A stretch of 64,000 nucleotides of DNA from Channa striata (taxonomy: Eukaryota > Chordata > Actinopteri > Anabantiformes > Channidae). Positions within the stretch are counted from its first letter, which is position 1. Every line of letters starts with the position of its first letter. The stretch covers positions 6,899,957-6,963,956 of the forward strand of contig CM065171.1 in the NCBI GenBank assembly GCA_033026295.1, written 5' to 3'. A model generated the notes under the pieces. It made no database searches, was not told where the DNA came from, and saw only the letters and a program-made list of their open reading frames with translations. Of the stretch, positions 12,601 to 24,034 are shown in pieces. The position numbers were made by a program, and so were the translations under genes.

Positions 12601-15600
12601 CAAAGTGTTTGGATTCCTGTGTTTTTTTGCGCTGAAAGGTCAAAATGCATTGACCTCTCTCACCCGCGTAGTTTTGCTCTGATAAATGGGATAAATGCTT
12701 CCCAAATCTACACTTCCAAACACAGGGACATGGTCTGATGCCACAGTCTATCAGCAGGATATCTGCAGGTGGTGAAACATCTTAAAAAGCACTGAATTAG
12801 CTTCTCCTAACAAAGATAATAAAGTCTTGAATATAATCATTATAAATGATTTCCTGACCTACAATTTTGGATTAGTCCTTTACAATATATTAATTTTTAA
12901 AAAGTAGATATTTGCATGTAGTTGGAAAGCATTTTTGCTTGAAACATGAATAATTAATTTGCAAAACCTGTTTTGTATGGCCTAACTCAGTGCTTCTCAA
13001 ATAGTGGGGCGCGCCCCCCTGGGGGCGAATTGATTTCTTTTTGCTAGGGAGGCGTCACAGAAAATAACTGAGAAGCACTGGCCTAACTGATTATTTGCTT
13101 ATTTGTCACATCTCCAATGTGAATGAAATACTTTTACTTGGATGATCCCTCCATGCATTGTGCTGCTTATCCCAGTTAATTTATGGCAGTGGGAATTACT
13201 GTTACATGCTCATTGGAAATTGAAAATGAAAAACTGGATTATTTCAGTGCTGTTTGCCCATACAGGTGCGTATGCAGGAGTCTATGTACTTAAACAGTGA
13301 CGAAGCGTATCTCTCAAATCCATCTCATGAATTCCTATTTTTAATAACTGTAAAGTATGATATTTATTTATATCCAGCAAAATACAGAGCTGCCTAGGAA
13401 AAAATAGATACGCAGAGCTCGGTTAAGCAGAATTTCTACAGCAGGAACTACAGTCCAGTCAGGCCGTTGACCTGGACATCTTTTTAACATTCCTGCTTTT
13501 CCCAGCTGTGAAATAAATCTATTTTAGTCCCAGCAGTAGAAGCAGACCCTGAACTTCAGTAAAACAACTTTTCTATGCTTTTCCACCTTTCATACTATTC
13601 TCCATATCAATTCAACTTGTCAGATTTTTTTTTTTTTTATTTCATGTTTTTTATGGAAATAAGGCAGGGATTGTGTTGTGACAGACGACCATCCTCTTTA
13701 ACAGTGTTTTAATAAAAGTTAAACCTGTAATGTTGAATTTATTTGATTGAGCCAAGCTCATGAATATTTCGTATGTATTAAATAACTTTGTTGTTCTGTT
13801 GAGCACTGCTCTGCTGTTAACATCAGACACTTCAAAAGCTTGCATACTGTCTTGCCAGTCAGAATTAAATTGTAGTTTTCTGACGTGGTAGAGTGAAAGT
13901 CTTCCATTACAGTGTATACTGCAGACCTTTGGTTATTTGTTTTTATATATGTATATGCAGTATATAGTCTGTAAAGAGTGGGTGGGGTCAGTGACACTTA
14001 CATCCTTCTTGTTCTGTTTAAAAATGTTTACTAATTGAAATTGTCTTTCTCTCTGTCCCCAGCATTACACCAAAGACGCCGATGGGCTTTGTACCAGGCT
14101 GATTAAACCCAAGTTGATGGAGGGAACAGTGGCAGCACAAGACGAGTTCTCCAGGAGTAAGAACACACTGAGCTCATTAAGAACACTGACACCAAGGCAA
14201 ACAGGGACTTTATTGTGCTCGTGTGAATACACTGTCTTCATGTCCTCACAAACATGAAGATGTAAATACACAAATAGTATAGGGCCCATATCTCCTACAA
14301 GGCTTTGTTATCACCCCACTCAATCAACAGAGGGTAACTAATCTTTTTATGCCTCGGGATGAAAGCTCAGCTTCACCAGCTCTCAAGGTCAATCTGAGTC
14401 TTTCTCTGTCTTCTTTTTACTTCCTGTACCTGTCTGACCTTGTTCATTGTTTCACCAGGTAACTGAAAAAAGACGAATGTTGAAGTAAATCAAAACCTTT
14501 TCTTTCACATGAAGGATCCATTGTTCAGAAACCTCTGCTCCAACCAGAACATAGCAACAATGAATTTTAACTGCATCGCTCAGTCTTTTTGAATTTGCTG
14601 AAGAGTGTTCAGTGAATTTAGGTTCACTGATGTGTTCAGGTTTTTACTTCCTAATTCAGGTGTTGTTTTATAATGCAGGCTTTTCCCTGAAAGTTGTACA
14701 ATAACCACATCAACTGTCATAATCAACCAGATGTGAGTTCTGCCTAAGTGTCATCTGTCCTCTCTGACAGGCGGCTGGGCCCTAAACAGAAAGGAGTTGA
14801 AACTTCTCCAGACCATTGGCAAAGGGGAGTTTGGAGGTGAGCATCATGTCTTGCATTAGAGCAATAATAGCATAGACCAAGTTATTGAACTAAAACTTCA
14901 CTCTGTTCTTGTCAGATGTTATGGTGGGAGACTACAGAGGGACCAAGGTGGCAGTCAAGTGTATCAAAAATGATGCCACAGCACAGGCTTTCGTTGCTGA
15001 AGCTTCTGTCATGACGTAAGATCCTCCAGCTCTTTCTTTGTCCTTCACGCTGCCTATGACATATGTTAGTTGGTGTTTGTACAGTATATGTTGTCAGGTG
15101 CCTTGTCCTCTTTCACGTGTGTCGTCATCCTCCTCATCAGTTTTTCTTCTCTTGATTCTTAAAGAAGTTGCTCACTGTTTCATATGCCTTTCACACTACT
15201 GTAAAATGTTTTAGTGCATAGTAACCCTCTGTTTTTGGCCTCTGTGTTTATGTGCAGGCAACTGAGACACAATAACCTGGTGCAGTTGCTAGGGGTAATA
15301 GTTGAGGAGAGGGGCAGCCTCTACATTGTCACAGAGTACATGGCCAAGGTAAGTAACATGAGATTTTGTAGTTTCATAGAAAATGCCTAAAACCTCTACG
15401 TGTGGTATGAAAAGTTGCACAAATAGAATGTAACATTAACAATAACCAAAATACTTTAATAACTCTAAATTTCAAATATGATGTAGGCACTGTAGAGTCT
15501 GAAACTGGGGACAGCCCATGATTGAACTGTGTTTGAACCATCTCACAGGGCAGTCTAGTTGACTACCTTCGCTCACGAGGACGGACTGTGCTCGGAGGAG

Positions 15601-18600
15601 ACTGCTTACTCAAGTTCTCGCTGTGAGTCTTGTTCATCACTGTTAAACTCCCTATTTGATTTGTGCAAATGTCAGATGTTTAATCAGCAGGGCTCCACGA
15701 CTCGAACTGCACTGCTGTTTTTTTTTTTTTTTTTTTGGTACTTTGAGGGATTTGAATCGACTTTGAAAAGAAGAGTTTCACACTCTTGACTGGCCACATG
15801 AAAGCCATTTGTTTTCACAAGCAACCATAACCCTTCATGTTTGCCTTGATTAATCGTGGCTTTATCTGCAAGTGAAGTGCCTTAAAGTCTCAATTTATTT
15901 AAAATCTTATGGTAATTTCGCGTTTGCATCAACACAGCAGTAATGCAAACATTAGACTACAGAGGACATGAACTCTACATAGGTGTAAATGTGGCGATGA
16001 GTGGTGGTCTGTCTAAATGTCTCTCCGTTGCCCCGGAGACAGACTGGCGACCTGTCCAGGGTGTACCCCGCCTCACCCAAAGACAGCTGGGATAGGCTCC
16101 AGCACCCTGTGACCTTGAACAGGATAAACTGTGATGATGATGGATGGATAGATGTTAGTTTGTGCATGAGTAATTTCCCCTGTATGCGACGTAACCCTTA
16201 ATTAAACTTCTGAGAGAAAGAAAGGGGAAAGATTTTAAGAACATAAGGCAAGTAGAATACAGGAGAGTGTAATTAATTTCTGATTTTGTTACTTTTCATT
16301 GAATACTACGCTTGAAAGTGGTATACAAAAAATATATACAAAGACCGGAATTGAAGTCTTGTTTTTATTTTTTACCTGCACATGGATTATTAATTGTTGT
16401 TGTCATTTAGTATGTCCTGGCAAGAGCAGTGGTAAGCGCAGACACATTTGTGTCGACATAGATAAAGCAGGAGGTGTGGGAGATTGTGACGGTTCACTTA
16501 TCTTAGTCATCGACACTTCTCCTGTTCTCTGACAGTGACGTGTGTGAAGCCATGGAGTATCTTGAGGCCAACAACTTCGTCCACAGAGACCTGGCAGCTC
16601 GAAATGTGCTGGTGTCTGACGACAACATTGCCAAGGTCAGCGACTTCGGCCTCACCAAGGAGGCCTCCTCTATACAGGACACTGCCAAGCTTCCTGTCAA
16701 ATGGACCTCCCCTGAAGCACTAAGAGAGAAGGTAAGAGAGGACAAGCAGTGGACAGATGGCAGACCATGGCCAGTGTTTTTAATGCTTCACCAGCCCTTG
16801 TTTTCACCCACTTCACCTTGTTGAAACAGGGTGTTAGGGCTTAAATCAACATTACATTATCGAATTGAAAGAATATTAACCACACAGTTACAGTTGCTTC
16901 AAGACGTTTTCAGGGCACTTTACTTTTTGAAAACATACTTATCTTTATAGATTTAATTTTAAGTTGTTAAAAGTGCCATTTTCATATCAGTCTGATTGTT
17001 TCTGGTTATTTATAAGCAGTAACGCTGTAATAGTGGAAGGCCCTTTGCATCAAATACATGTACAGCTTCACTAAGTCTCCACAAGCTCGTGACCCCTGAA
17101 TTTAGGTAGTTTACGTCATTCTACCTCACAGATCCTCTCAAGCTCCTTCAGATTAGATGTGAACAATCTGTAAACCACCTGCTTCAGGTCTCTCCAAACA
17201 GCTTCTCTCTGGTATAAGTTCGGGGTTTGACTTCCACCCAAGACAGTCCAAGGCTTGTCTTTGCTGCTTCCTGCAGTTTATTGTTGTGCTAAAGGGAAAC
17301 TGTCACCCCAGGTTTTGCCTTCTGGAGCAGGTGTTCTTCGCAGACTTCTCTATATTTAGCAGCATGCAAGTTTCCCTTAATTTTGGACAGTTTCCCCAGT
17401 TTGCATAAAGCCCTTCCTCCTCCACAGACAGTGTTTAGAGTTAACTCAAAGAGTAATTTTTTTTTCCCCATCAGACAGCTTATCAACTGGTTTATTAATT
17501 CATTTCTGAATCTACAGCACAAAGTATGCCAGAAGGCAAGCTACTGGTACGGTTTTATTAAGTAAATGTGCTGGACATAAATGTCTAAAGAGTCTGAATA
17601 GTTTGCAGAGTCATTGTAAATACGTTAACAGCTTTATGAATGGCTAGTGTGCATGAGTTATGACATAAATTGTTATTTATTGCTAGTAATTTCTCTTTTT
17701 GTGGACCAGCACAAAATCATTAATAGCACAGTATCATCATAAAAATGTTAGGTGAATGATCAGTTGAACTGTGGAACCGGAAAATCAACAGGCCCAAAAC
17801 GAAATAAATTCATCTGTGTCAGTAGTTTTTTTTAGGGGAACCCACCACCACAACATTGTTGCTAATGCCAGCAACACTTCGCTGTCTCACTGCAACCGAA
17901 GTAAAGAAAGTAAGATGCTAAAAGAATTTGTTGGTCAAAGGAAATGTGACAGCGTTAGGAGAGACTGTGTGGGTGATGCTGCACTGTCAGGTCTACCAGG
18001 ATAGCTGACAGCATCCTGCAGACACAGCGTAAGGCAGCCGAACAGCTGTCAGAGTGACACCACTTTCCTACTATTTGCTGGATTGTATAATTTGCCTATT
18101 GTATACCATAAAAAAATTAGAATGTATTTTTGTCCTTTATTTTGTTGATTACATTCTGAAATTTGATACCTTTGAAAAATTGAAAAGCAATAAAAATGGT
18201 AAATTCTCTGAGTTCTTTTAATAAAGACCGAATGTATTTGTAAAAGTGGTCAATTCAGTTAAACTTTGTAAAAGTGTAGCGCTGCCTGTATTTAGTTTTT
18301 CAAATCTGAATGGGCACATTCCCCCTCCTTTTGTTTCTGTTACATGCAATTAAAATTTACAGAATATATTAAGTTTTTAATACAGACATAGATAAGTTTA
18401 TAAAAACCGGTAATGTTTTAAATATGGACTTTTCTTTCTTTTTGTCCCACAGCGGTTTTCCACTAAGTCGGACGTCTGGAGTTATGGAATCCTACTTTGG
18501 GAGATCTACTCCTTTGGGCGTGTGCCTTACCCTCGAATTGTGAGTGGCTGGTCTTTATGAATCATTACACCAGTAGGTGGCAGGCTTCATTGCCGAGACA

Positions 18601-19036
18601 CATACATTTTTATTTGTTTTTTTAGTACGAGATTGTTGAAATGTCTTGTACCTTCAGTTTCCACCTCAAAATTATCAGATTTGTGCCATTTAGTTTCTCA
18701 CTATGTACTGTAGATTATGAATGCAGTTATTAGTCCGTACTTCACCAGTTGTTAGAATAGATTTATAACCTTTGAACAAGGATGTTTTGCTGGAGTTGAG
18801 GCAGTTGCATCCACTGACTAACTCACGTCAGTACTGCTGTCTGTGTCCCACAGCCGTTGAAAGAGGTGGTGCCCCGGGTGGAGAAGGGGTACAAGATGGA
18901 CGCCCCAGACGGCTGCCCGCCCGTGGTGTACGACCTGATGAAGCAGTGCTGGACCCTGGACCCCGTGATGCGGCCCTCCTTCCGCATGCTGAGGGAGAAG
19001 CTGCAGCATATCAGAGCCAAGGAGCTCTACCTGTGA
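3593..19036 (+). CDS. csk: csk, C-terminal Src kinase (complete, 12 coding exons)
   Basis: Cytosolic non-receptor tyrosine kinase that phosphorylates the inhibitory C-terminal tyrosine of Src-family kinases. Coding exons: 3593-3607, 7109-7222, 7652-7764, 10464-10683, 14063-14156, 14771-14836, 14916-15015, 15258-15348, 15549-15622, 16536-16731, 18453-18539 and 18854-19036. They total 1353 nt, giving 450 aa, the same length as human CSK as I remember it, so numbering is shared. Visible domains are SH3 (about 9-70), SH2 (about 82-170, with FLVRES at 104-109) and the kinase (about 195-450: glycine loop GKGEFG 202-207, VAVK with Lys222, HRDLAARN with Asp314, DFG 332-334). There is no Src-like myristoylation signal and no inhibitory tail tyrosine, as expected for this family. 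The start has an A at -3 and directly follows a splice acceptor at 3529-3530. One residue is unusual: Ser354 in the P+1 loop (WTSPE instead of the usual WTAPE). Identification is very secure; the upstream noncoding exon(s) were not located. Confidence 0.97.
6872..6917 (+). repeat. SINE-like 3' tail
   Basis: CTTTGGATAAAAGCGTCTGC followed by CAAATGA is a 3'-end motif repeated thousands of times in fish genomes. Only the tail is recognisable here, followed after a short gap by the TG repeat. The family name is not assigned. Confidence 0.7.
6941..6960 (+). repeat. (TG)10 microsatellite
   Basis: Uninterrupted TG dinucleotides directly visible in a csk intron. Confidence 0.95.
7109..7222 (+). CDS. 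csk: csk coding exon 2 (SH3, first half)
   Basis: Encodes residues 6-43 in phase 0. Acceptor GCAG ends at 7108 and donor GTAAGA begins at 7223. Contains the SH3 signature strand AKYNF (ALYDY-like) followed by EQDLPFCKGDVL, which is characteristic of Csk/Chk SH3 domains. Confidence 0.96.
7652..7764 (+). CDS. csk: csk coding exon 3 (SH3, second half)
   Basis: Encodes residues 44-80 plus two bases of Pro81. Preceded by a very long T tract (7622-7640) and an acceptor TTTAG; donor GTAAGT at 7765. Contains DPNWY, with the ligand-binding tryptophan of SH3, and IPANYVQKREG, which closes the domain and starts the SH3-SH2 linker. Confidence 0.96.
8612..8736. mobile_element. hAT-like MITE (degenerate)
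   Basis: Left end CAGTTGTTCTCAATCCAGG with TCCTCGAGGA matches the reverse complement of the right end (TTGAGGACCAGGATTGAGAA) at most positions. Flanks CTTAGACC and CTTTAACC match at 6 of 8 positions, as an aged 8-bp hAT target duplication would. It is about 125 bp and noncoding. Confidence 0.75.
9976..10010 (+). repeat. (TG)n microsatellite with CG interruption
   Basis: TG dinucleotides interrupted by GCGCG, directly visible in csk intron 3. Confidence 0.9.
10464..10683 (+). CDS. csk: csk coding exon 4 (SH2 core)
   Basis: Encodes the end of Pro81 through residue 154. Opens with WFHGKITREQAE and contains FLVRES (104-109), whose Arg107 contacts phosphotyrosine. The SH2 recruits Csk to membrane adaptors such as PAG/Cbp in the known family biology. 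Acceptor CTGTAG ends at 10463; the donor GTGGGA at 10684 is a weak but usable match. Confidence 0.96.
10684..14062 (+). other. csk: csk intron 4
   Basis: 3.4 kb. Contains a C/T-rich low-complexity stretch (about 11740-11960) that creates long spurious ORFs, and a hAT-like MITE at 12988-13080. No exon signal was recognised. Confidence 0.7.
12988..13080. mobile_element. hAT-like MITE with perfect 8-bp target duplication
   Basis: CAGTGCTTCTCA at the left end is the exact inverse of TGAGAAGCACTG at the right end. The element (93 bp) is bordered on both sides by GCCTAACT (12980-12987 and 13081-13088). Terminal CAG...CTG and an 8-bp duplication are hAT hallmarks. Confidence 0.92.
14063..14156 (+). 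CDS. csk: csk coding exon 5 (SH2 end and SH2-kinase linker)
   Basis: Encodes residues 155-185 plus the first base of Ser186. It starts HYTKDADGLCTRL, completing the SH2, and then enters the SH2-kinase linker that couples SH2 to kinase activity. Acceptor CCCCAG ends at 14062; donor GTAAGA at 14157. Confidence 0.95.
14771..14836 (+). CDS. csk: csk coding exon 6 (kinase start, glycine loop)
   Basis: A 66-nt exon encoding the end of Ser186 through Gly207. It carries the linker tryptophan (GWALN) and the ATP-binding GKGEFG motif at 202-207. Acceptor TGACAG ends at 14770; donor GTGAGC at 14837. Confidence 0.95.
14916..15015 (+). CDS. csk: csk coding exon 7 (ATP-binding lysine, helix C)
   Basis: Encodes residues 208-240 and two bases of Thr241. 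VAVK places the catalytic lysine at 222, and the AEASVMT stretch contains the helix-C glutamate (about Glu236). Acceptor TGTCAG ends at 14915; donor GTAAGA at 15016. Confidence 0.95.
15258..15348 (+). CDS. csk: csk coding exon 8 (kinase N-lobe to hinge)
   Basis: Encodes the end of Thr241 through Lys271. LRHNNLVQLLG is the beta-4 region and VTEYMAK is the hinge, with the threonine gatekeeper near 266. Acceptor GTGCAG ends at 15257; donor GTAAGT at 15349. Confidence 0.95.
15549..15622 (+). CDS. csk: csk coding exon 9 (kinase C-lobe start)
   Basis: Encodes residues 272-295 and two bases of Leu296 (GSLVDYLRSRGR onward, then DCLLKFS). Acceptor TCACAG ends at 15548; donor GTGAGT at 15623. Confidence 0.95.
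15623..16535 (+). other. csk: csk intron 9
   Basis: Holds a poly-T run (15719-15736) and a LINE 3'-tail relic (16036-16154). No coding sequence was recognised. Confidence 0.7.
16036..16154 (+). mobile_element. truncated LINE 3' tail (RTE/Rex-like)
   Basis: Contains GACAGACTGGCGACCTGTCC, ...GCTGGGATAGGCTCCAGC and AGGATAAAC, ending in ATGG/ATAG short tandem repeats. This is a very common 3' end of non-LTR retrotransposons in percomorph and other fish genomes. It is heavily 5'-truncated; the clade is given from memory. Confidence 0.75.
16536..16731 (+). CDS. csk: csk coding exon 10 (catalytic and activation loops)
   Basis: Encodes the end of Leu296 through Lys361: the HRDLAARN catalytic loop with Asp314, and DFG at 332-334. 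The activation segment contains no autophosphorylation tyrosine, which is typical of Csk and unlike Src. The P+1 loop reads WTSPE, with Ser354 where alanine is usual. Acceptor TGACAG ends at 16535; donor GTAAGA at 16732. Confidence 0.96.
16732..18452 (+). other. csk: csk intron 10
   Basis: 1.7 kb, AT-rich toward its 3' end, with a DNA-transposon relic at about 17140-17400. Nothing coding was recognised. Confidence 0.7.
17140..17400. mobile_element. relic of a teleost interspersed DNA transposon
   Basis: Phrases such as CAGGTCTCTCCAAACAGC, TTCGCAGACTTCTCTATATT and GGACAGTTTCCCCAGT follow the order seen in a widespread fish DNA-transposon repeat that I recall. Divergence is high and no ends were found, so the family is uncertain. 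Confidence 0.5.
18453..18539 (+). CDS. csk: csk coding exon 11 (kinase C-lobe)
   Basis: Encodes residues 362-390, with SDVWSYGILLWEIYSFGR typical of tyrosine kinases. Ser364 in the RFST context corresponds to the position known in human CSK as a PKA site. Acceptor CCACAG ends at 18452; donor GTGAGT at 18540. Confidence 0.96.
18854..19036 (+). CDS. csk: csk last coding exon
   Basis: Encodes residues 391-450 and the TGA stop at 19034-19036, including MDAPDGCPP and the C-terminal CW...MRPSF kinase signature. Acceptor CCACAG ends at 18853. Third positions here are strongly GC-rich compared with the flanking introns. Confidence 0.96.
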   Translation, partial: PLKEVVPRVEKGYKMDAPDGCPPVVYDLMKQCWTLDPVMRPSFRMLREKLQHIRAKELYL

Positions 19037-20320
19037 AAAGGAGACGTGAAGGGGGAGGGGGGCGTAGGGGGGAGAGGGGGGCGGGGAAACGCAGCCCAGC
19101 ACGGCTGCAAAGTTGGAGGAGGGGGGAAGAAGAAGAAGAAGAAGAGGGACCACAGCCCCTTCCTCCTGTTTGGCCAGCCTGTCACCCTGTGGGACTGCCG
19201 TACTGTGCCCCCTCCCCACGACCCTCAGACGTCCACCAGCCGTCCTCTGCTTCCACACAATGACTGTTTCCTGTTTGTGTTGTATAGCTTTTGACAGACA
19301 GTTTCCTCCTCTCTTGATGGGCCACTGCTCTTTCCTCCTCCGTTACCTGCTGCTGCTCATTCTCTCTCCCTCCCTCCCTCCCGGGCCAACTTCCGCTTTC
19401 TCTTCTACATCCCTTTTTCTTACATTCCCCCCACCCTCCCCTCCTCCCCCTCCTCTCCTGAACATGGCATTAACTGGAGGGGAGGCTGGCCTTTTCCTCC
19501 ACGTTTGTCAGGTGCTCTTTCTCGCCCCTCCTCCATCGTCTGATCATTCCTGGATTCCTGTGTCACCGTGTGGCTCTGCATGCCTTTCAGCCCAGCTCTG
19601 TCATTCCATCCTTCCTTCCTTCAATCCCGTGCTCCCCTCGGCATGGTGTCAGGTGTGAGGCCTTCGCTCTGTGCCAAAGTGCCTCCAGTCTACAGAGCTC
19701 CAGACTTCCCTCCAGCACTTCTTTCAATTGGACAGTCGTGGTTTCATTTTTTTCTAAATTACTTTTTTAAAGAAATCTTTTTTTATTGTTTTTTTGTTGT
19801 TGTTGTTGTTGTTCCCAGGGAGGTTATCAAACTATTTTGTTAGTACTGTCTCCCCCACCTCCACCACCTCCCCATCAGACTGGACTTTTATTTTTCTTCA
19901 AGTGACGGTGCATAAAACAAGAAGAGAGAATTTGGGAGCCAGTAACTAATTTGTCCTCGAACCAAGACAGGTCAGAGGAGCGGTGTGTGGGGAGAGAGGA
20001 CTTTAACAGGAGGAGAAGGGGGAGAGGCAGTTCACAAACATGGTCAAGTCATCATACGTGGGCTTGTTTTTATATCAAAATATATTTAAAGGATTAAAAA
20101 AAAGAACAAGGATAAAACTGACTGTTGCAGAGAATAAAAACGGACTTTCAGAAGCCGGGAGTATCTTGGCGTTAGGAATGTTCAGTGTCTCTGTGAACAC
20201 AGGGGTCGGGGTGGTGCATGCTGTGTGTGAGAGGCCTTGGGTTCAATTGTCAGTGCTTTCAATGTCCATTGGTTTATTATGCTATCATGATTATGAATAA
20301 ATCATTCCATCTGAACAGTG
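19037..20320 (+). other. csk: csk 3' UTR with AATAAA
   Basis: Sequence after the csk stop. It starts with G-rich and AAG-repeat stretches (around 19060-19145), followed by a long C/T-rich tract (about 19310-19460) and a TTG repeat (about 19793-19812). A canonical AATAAA lies at 20296-20301, so the transcript probably ends near 20320. The end is inferred. Confidence 0.6.
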
Positions 20321-21557
20321 TGGAAACACCTCTATCATGTCAGCACGAGTGTGTGTTTGTCTACTGATGAGACTACATTAATATTATTAATGTTTGGCTT
20401 AAAGGTGATGACCCATTTTCTGTTGTATTCCGTATTTGACTCAGGGAGGTTTTGAGAACTGTGAGGGTTCATTGGTCTTTCTCCCTCATTCATCCACACC
20501 TGAGAGGCATCTGTCACAAACCCTGATTACTCAGATCAGTGCCTGTGTTTAGATGCACTTACGAAACCTTGTTACTGGAAATCTGTGCACACACGCAGCA
20601 CAGTAACCTGATTTCTTCTCCACCTCTGACCGATTTCGGGAGCCAACCTCACAGATTTTAACCATGACGCAACAGAAAATTCTTCTTTCTGACTTTTCTT
20701 TTTTTTGTTTGTGTGTGTTTGTGTCATGGCAAAAGGGAGAGAAAGGGGAAGATACATGCAACTGAGCCCCAACTTTCACCAAAAATTGTAAAACTGCAGG
20801 TGGAAGTGACTTGTTTAGACTTCTTTTGTATTATTTCAGTTTTCATTTGCACTTTGTTCAGACTTTGTTTAAAAAAAAACAAGGCAGCATCGCCCCATTA
20901 ATGATCTCTACTTTCATTCAGCTTTTCACTCAGCTGAATGTTCCCATCCGCAGCCTTTTATTTCTAAATTTTTTTTTTTTTATGTGTCTTGTGTCTCTCT
21001 CACAGCATGGGCTCTTCACAGATGTACGACTATAAATAATCCTCCTGCGCTTATCTTTTGATAGCGTAAGCACTGCGAACAGGTGGCAAACTGTCACCAT
21101 AGCCTCATAGGTGTGAAGGAGTGTGAGTGTTATGTCAGTCGAGCAGTTTCCCGCAGTTAACACAGGAACCTGTTCTGCTCTGGGGAGTGTGTCCACTTAC
21201 CCCCAGTGCAGACTTACAGGCTGAGATGAGACCAGCGTTTGTCTAATCTCTCAGTGTTTGAGTCTGGTGCATTCCCTCCAACTAATTTAACTTCTTGACT
21301 TTGAGCAAATCTCGGCCCCCCTGCATCTCCTGCTGCTGCAGCAAACAATTGTTTGGGACATAATTTCATGTGATTCCCATGAATTTTAATGCCGGTGACG
21401 AGGCACTAACAATGGGTCTGGTTACGTAAGCCAAGGCAGTTTGTGCTCATGGCCAAGACTGTGCTGCTGTCAGGACTTATCACGCCAGCTCTGATTTCCC
21501 ATGCTGCTGTGGCTGCACGAGAGTGTCTTGCCGCAGACCCACGACCCCCCACCCTCC

Positions 21558-21591
21558 CTCGGCTCGTCTCCTCGGCTCGTCTCCTCGGCTC
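21558..21591 (+). repeat. 13-bp tandem repeat, about 2.6 copies
   Basis: The unit CTCGGCTCGTCTC occurs twice in direct succession, followed by a partial third copy (CTCGGCTC). It is a local tandem duplication in a GC-rich patch. Confidence 0.85.
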
Positions 21592-24034
21592 ACTGGCAAA
21601 AAGTGCAGCTCATTATCCAATTGGGGGAAATTTTTAAAATGTTGCTTGCCAAAATCACAACTGGGAGAGCTCATGTGGTTCCCAGAGGAGCTGGAAAGGA
21701 ACAACACACAGCTTAGCCCCCAATTAAATCGTAATTTGGAGGATCAGATGTTACATTTGGCAGCATTCACATTCTAGGTCGGGAGTCAGAGGTCATGACA
21801 TTCACTTCCTTGTTTGAGAACACTTCCTTGTGCTGTTGTAGAGACAGAAACAGCATCTGTTTCCATCCTTTTACATCCTGGACAATTTTAAATTACAGTA
21901 CGGCACTGTAATTTTTATAATTGTCAGTGATATTAACATATTCTAAGGGCAACTTAAGGTGTCACTGTGACATGAGCTTGTGTCTCCATGAGAGGGACTT
22001 AACGCACGGCTCTCAAGCCTGGATGGATTCGTTCACACTTAACTAATCCTGACAAGCACACAGCTCTGCGTTCTTAGCGAGAACAAGCAGGAGGATTGAT
22101 GTGTTAATCAGCTTTCGATAAGTTATGGATCTGTGCTGCTGACAGCAGCTAGGCAGAACTCAACAGCAATAAATTAGCCCCCGAATGCATCTGATTGGAG
22201 AGCGGGTGAGCTTAAGGAAGATGCCCAGAGCTGCGTGTGTTTTTGTGGCACTGTCATGTGTGTCGTCGTGCTCCCGTGTGTCAAGCTGGACTTAACAGAT
22301 TTACATTTGTGACAGAATGAGGGTGAAGTGGTGAGATGTGTTTCAGGTTGTGTTTTTGTCTTGCGTTTTGTTTTTTAACCCAGTGGCTTCATGTGTTGTT
22401 GCTGGGTTACATGATGGCAGATTCCTGAAGCCACATGACTCATTGTGTGTGTCTGGCCCGGATCACTCAGCATTTAGAGTTTTTTTGTTTTTGTCGTCTT
22501 TTGTTTTTTTTTGTAACTGTATCATGCTGCTTTAAATGTTCAGATGGACCCAAGCTTTTAACATTTAGTTCCACCAGCTTTTAACACTTGTGTGATTGTT
22601 TTAAATTACTACATAATAAATTAGTATTTTTTTCCCAAAGGAAATGCAGCAGTACTTAACAATTGTTTTCTTTCCTGTCAAAAGCTGCATGTGGTACCTT
22701 TTGTTGCTAGCTGAACCATACTGAATCATCCTATTTACCCTAAAGACATGCAAGCTGTATTATTTTATTTTATTAATCTCATAGCAGCGTTGTCTGGCCT
22801 AAAATGTCAAACTAAGACAGCTCGGCGATGCAGCAGATTGCAGGGAAGAAGCTCTTGATAGCCTTGAATTACTGACACTGAGGGGTTTGTTTATACGGCT
22901 CCGGCACTGTCATCGAGCGAGTGTGGGAGTTCTCCATTTTCAGCCCGTTTCAGTGACAGGGAGCGGGCGTCGAGCTGACAGGAGATGAAGCAAATGATAT
23001 TGACATTATCAGGCCAGTATTCGGCTGGCTGTGTCAAATGTGCACACGGCCTCAGTGACAGATCTTTTCTCATCCCTTGGTCACATCACATGCCTTTTTC
23101 CGTACGGACGCTCCCCTCGCCACTTTGCTAAGCAGCCTAAAAATATGCTGTTTCCTGCTGCAATTAGCTGCTATTTGGGGACATTTGCACAGACGGGGGG
23201 TGTTGGTTTTTCATCCATGGGTGCCACTTTTTTGCCCTTGTTTGGGACTGTGCACTCGGGCCCTTGTGATCTGTCACAGCCGTGTAGTGCTGTTGGTGCA
23301 TTTAGCAGCCTGAATCACACCCTGTTGGGCACATGTAACATATGGAGTTTATTCCACTACATGCTCTATTTACTCTGACACAGCTTCACTTGCGTCTGTG
23401 ATGTAAATGTTGATGTCTTCATATTACATTTGGAAGTTCTCCTTAGTCACTCTTTTGTCCTTTGCAGCCTTGGGTTGCTGTTAATACATGTAAGTGCCGC
23501 AGTGAATCTTAGTGTGATTCTTATTTGCGACGACAACTGACTGTATTTTTCATGTCTGACTCCACGAGGCATGGCCTCATACACCGAGCTGCTCACCAGC
23601 ACGGTGACAGTTCAGTGGCTGTGAGGGAGCGTGACCTCATATGTAACAGTCAGAGAACGTCAGGACAAAATCTTAATAAACATAATCAGAATACATGCTT
23701 TACACAGACATATTTTACATGAAAAACACGTTACACACACAAACTGCATATTTAAGATGAAGACGTCCTTGTTATACACACTTTTTTGTTATAGATTAGG
23801 GACAAATCCACAGTATCATTCTGTACCAAGTGAAAACCTTCCACATTGATCATCTTATGAGAAAATTCCTTTTTGGATTTTCATGGAGGGATAGGAACAC
23901 ACAGAGACTCTTACACATGATGTTACGCATACTGCTTTCCTTATGCAGAGTTTTGAGTAATTAGCCTGTAGCTATGAGCTAAATACTAACAAAGTACAGC
24001 TGAAGCTGATGGAAACATAGCAGCACTAAGAGTG

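Noticed and set aside
18772..19263. 163-aa ORF overlapping the last csk exon
   Set aside because: Out-of-frame shadow of the csk terminal exon and G-rich 3' UTR.
19113..19658. 181-aa ORF after the csk stop
   Set aside because: Low-complexity Pro/Ser/Leu translation of the pyrimidine-rich csk 3' UTR.
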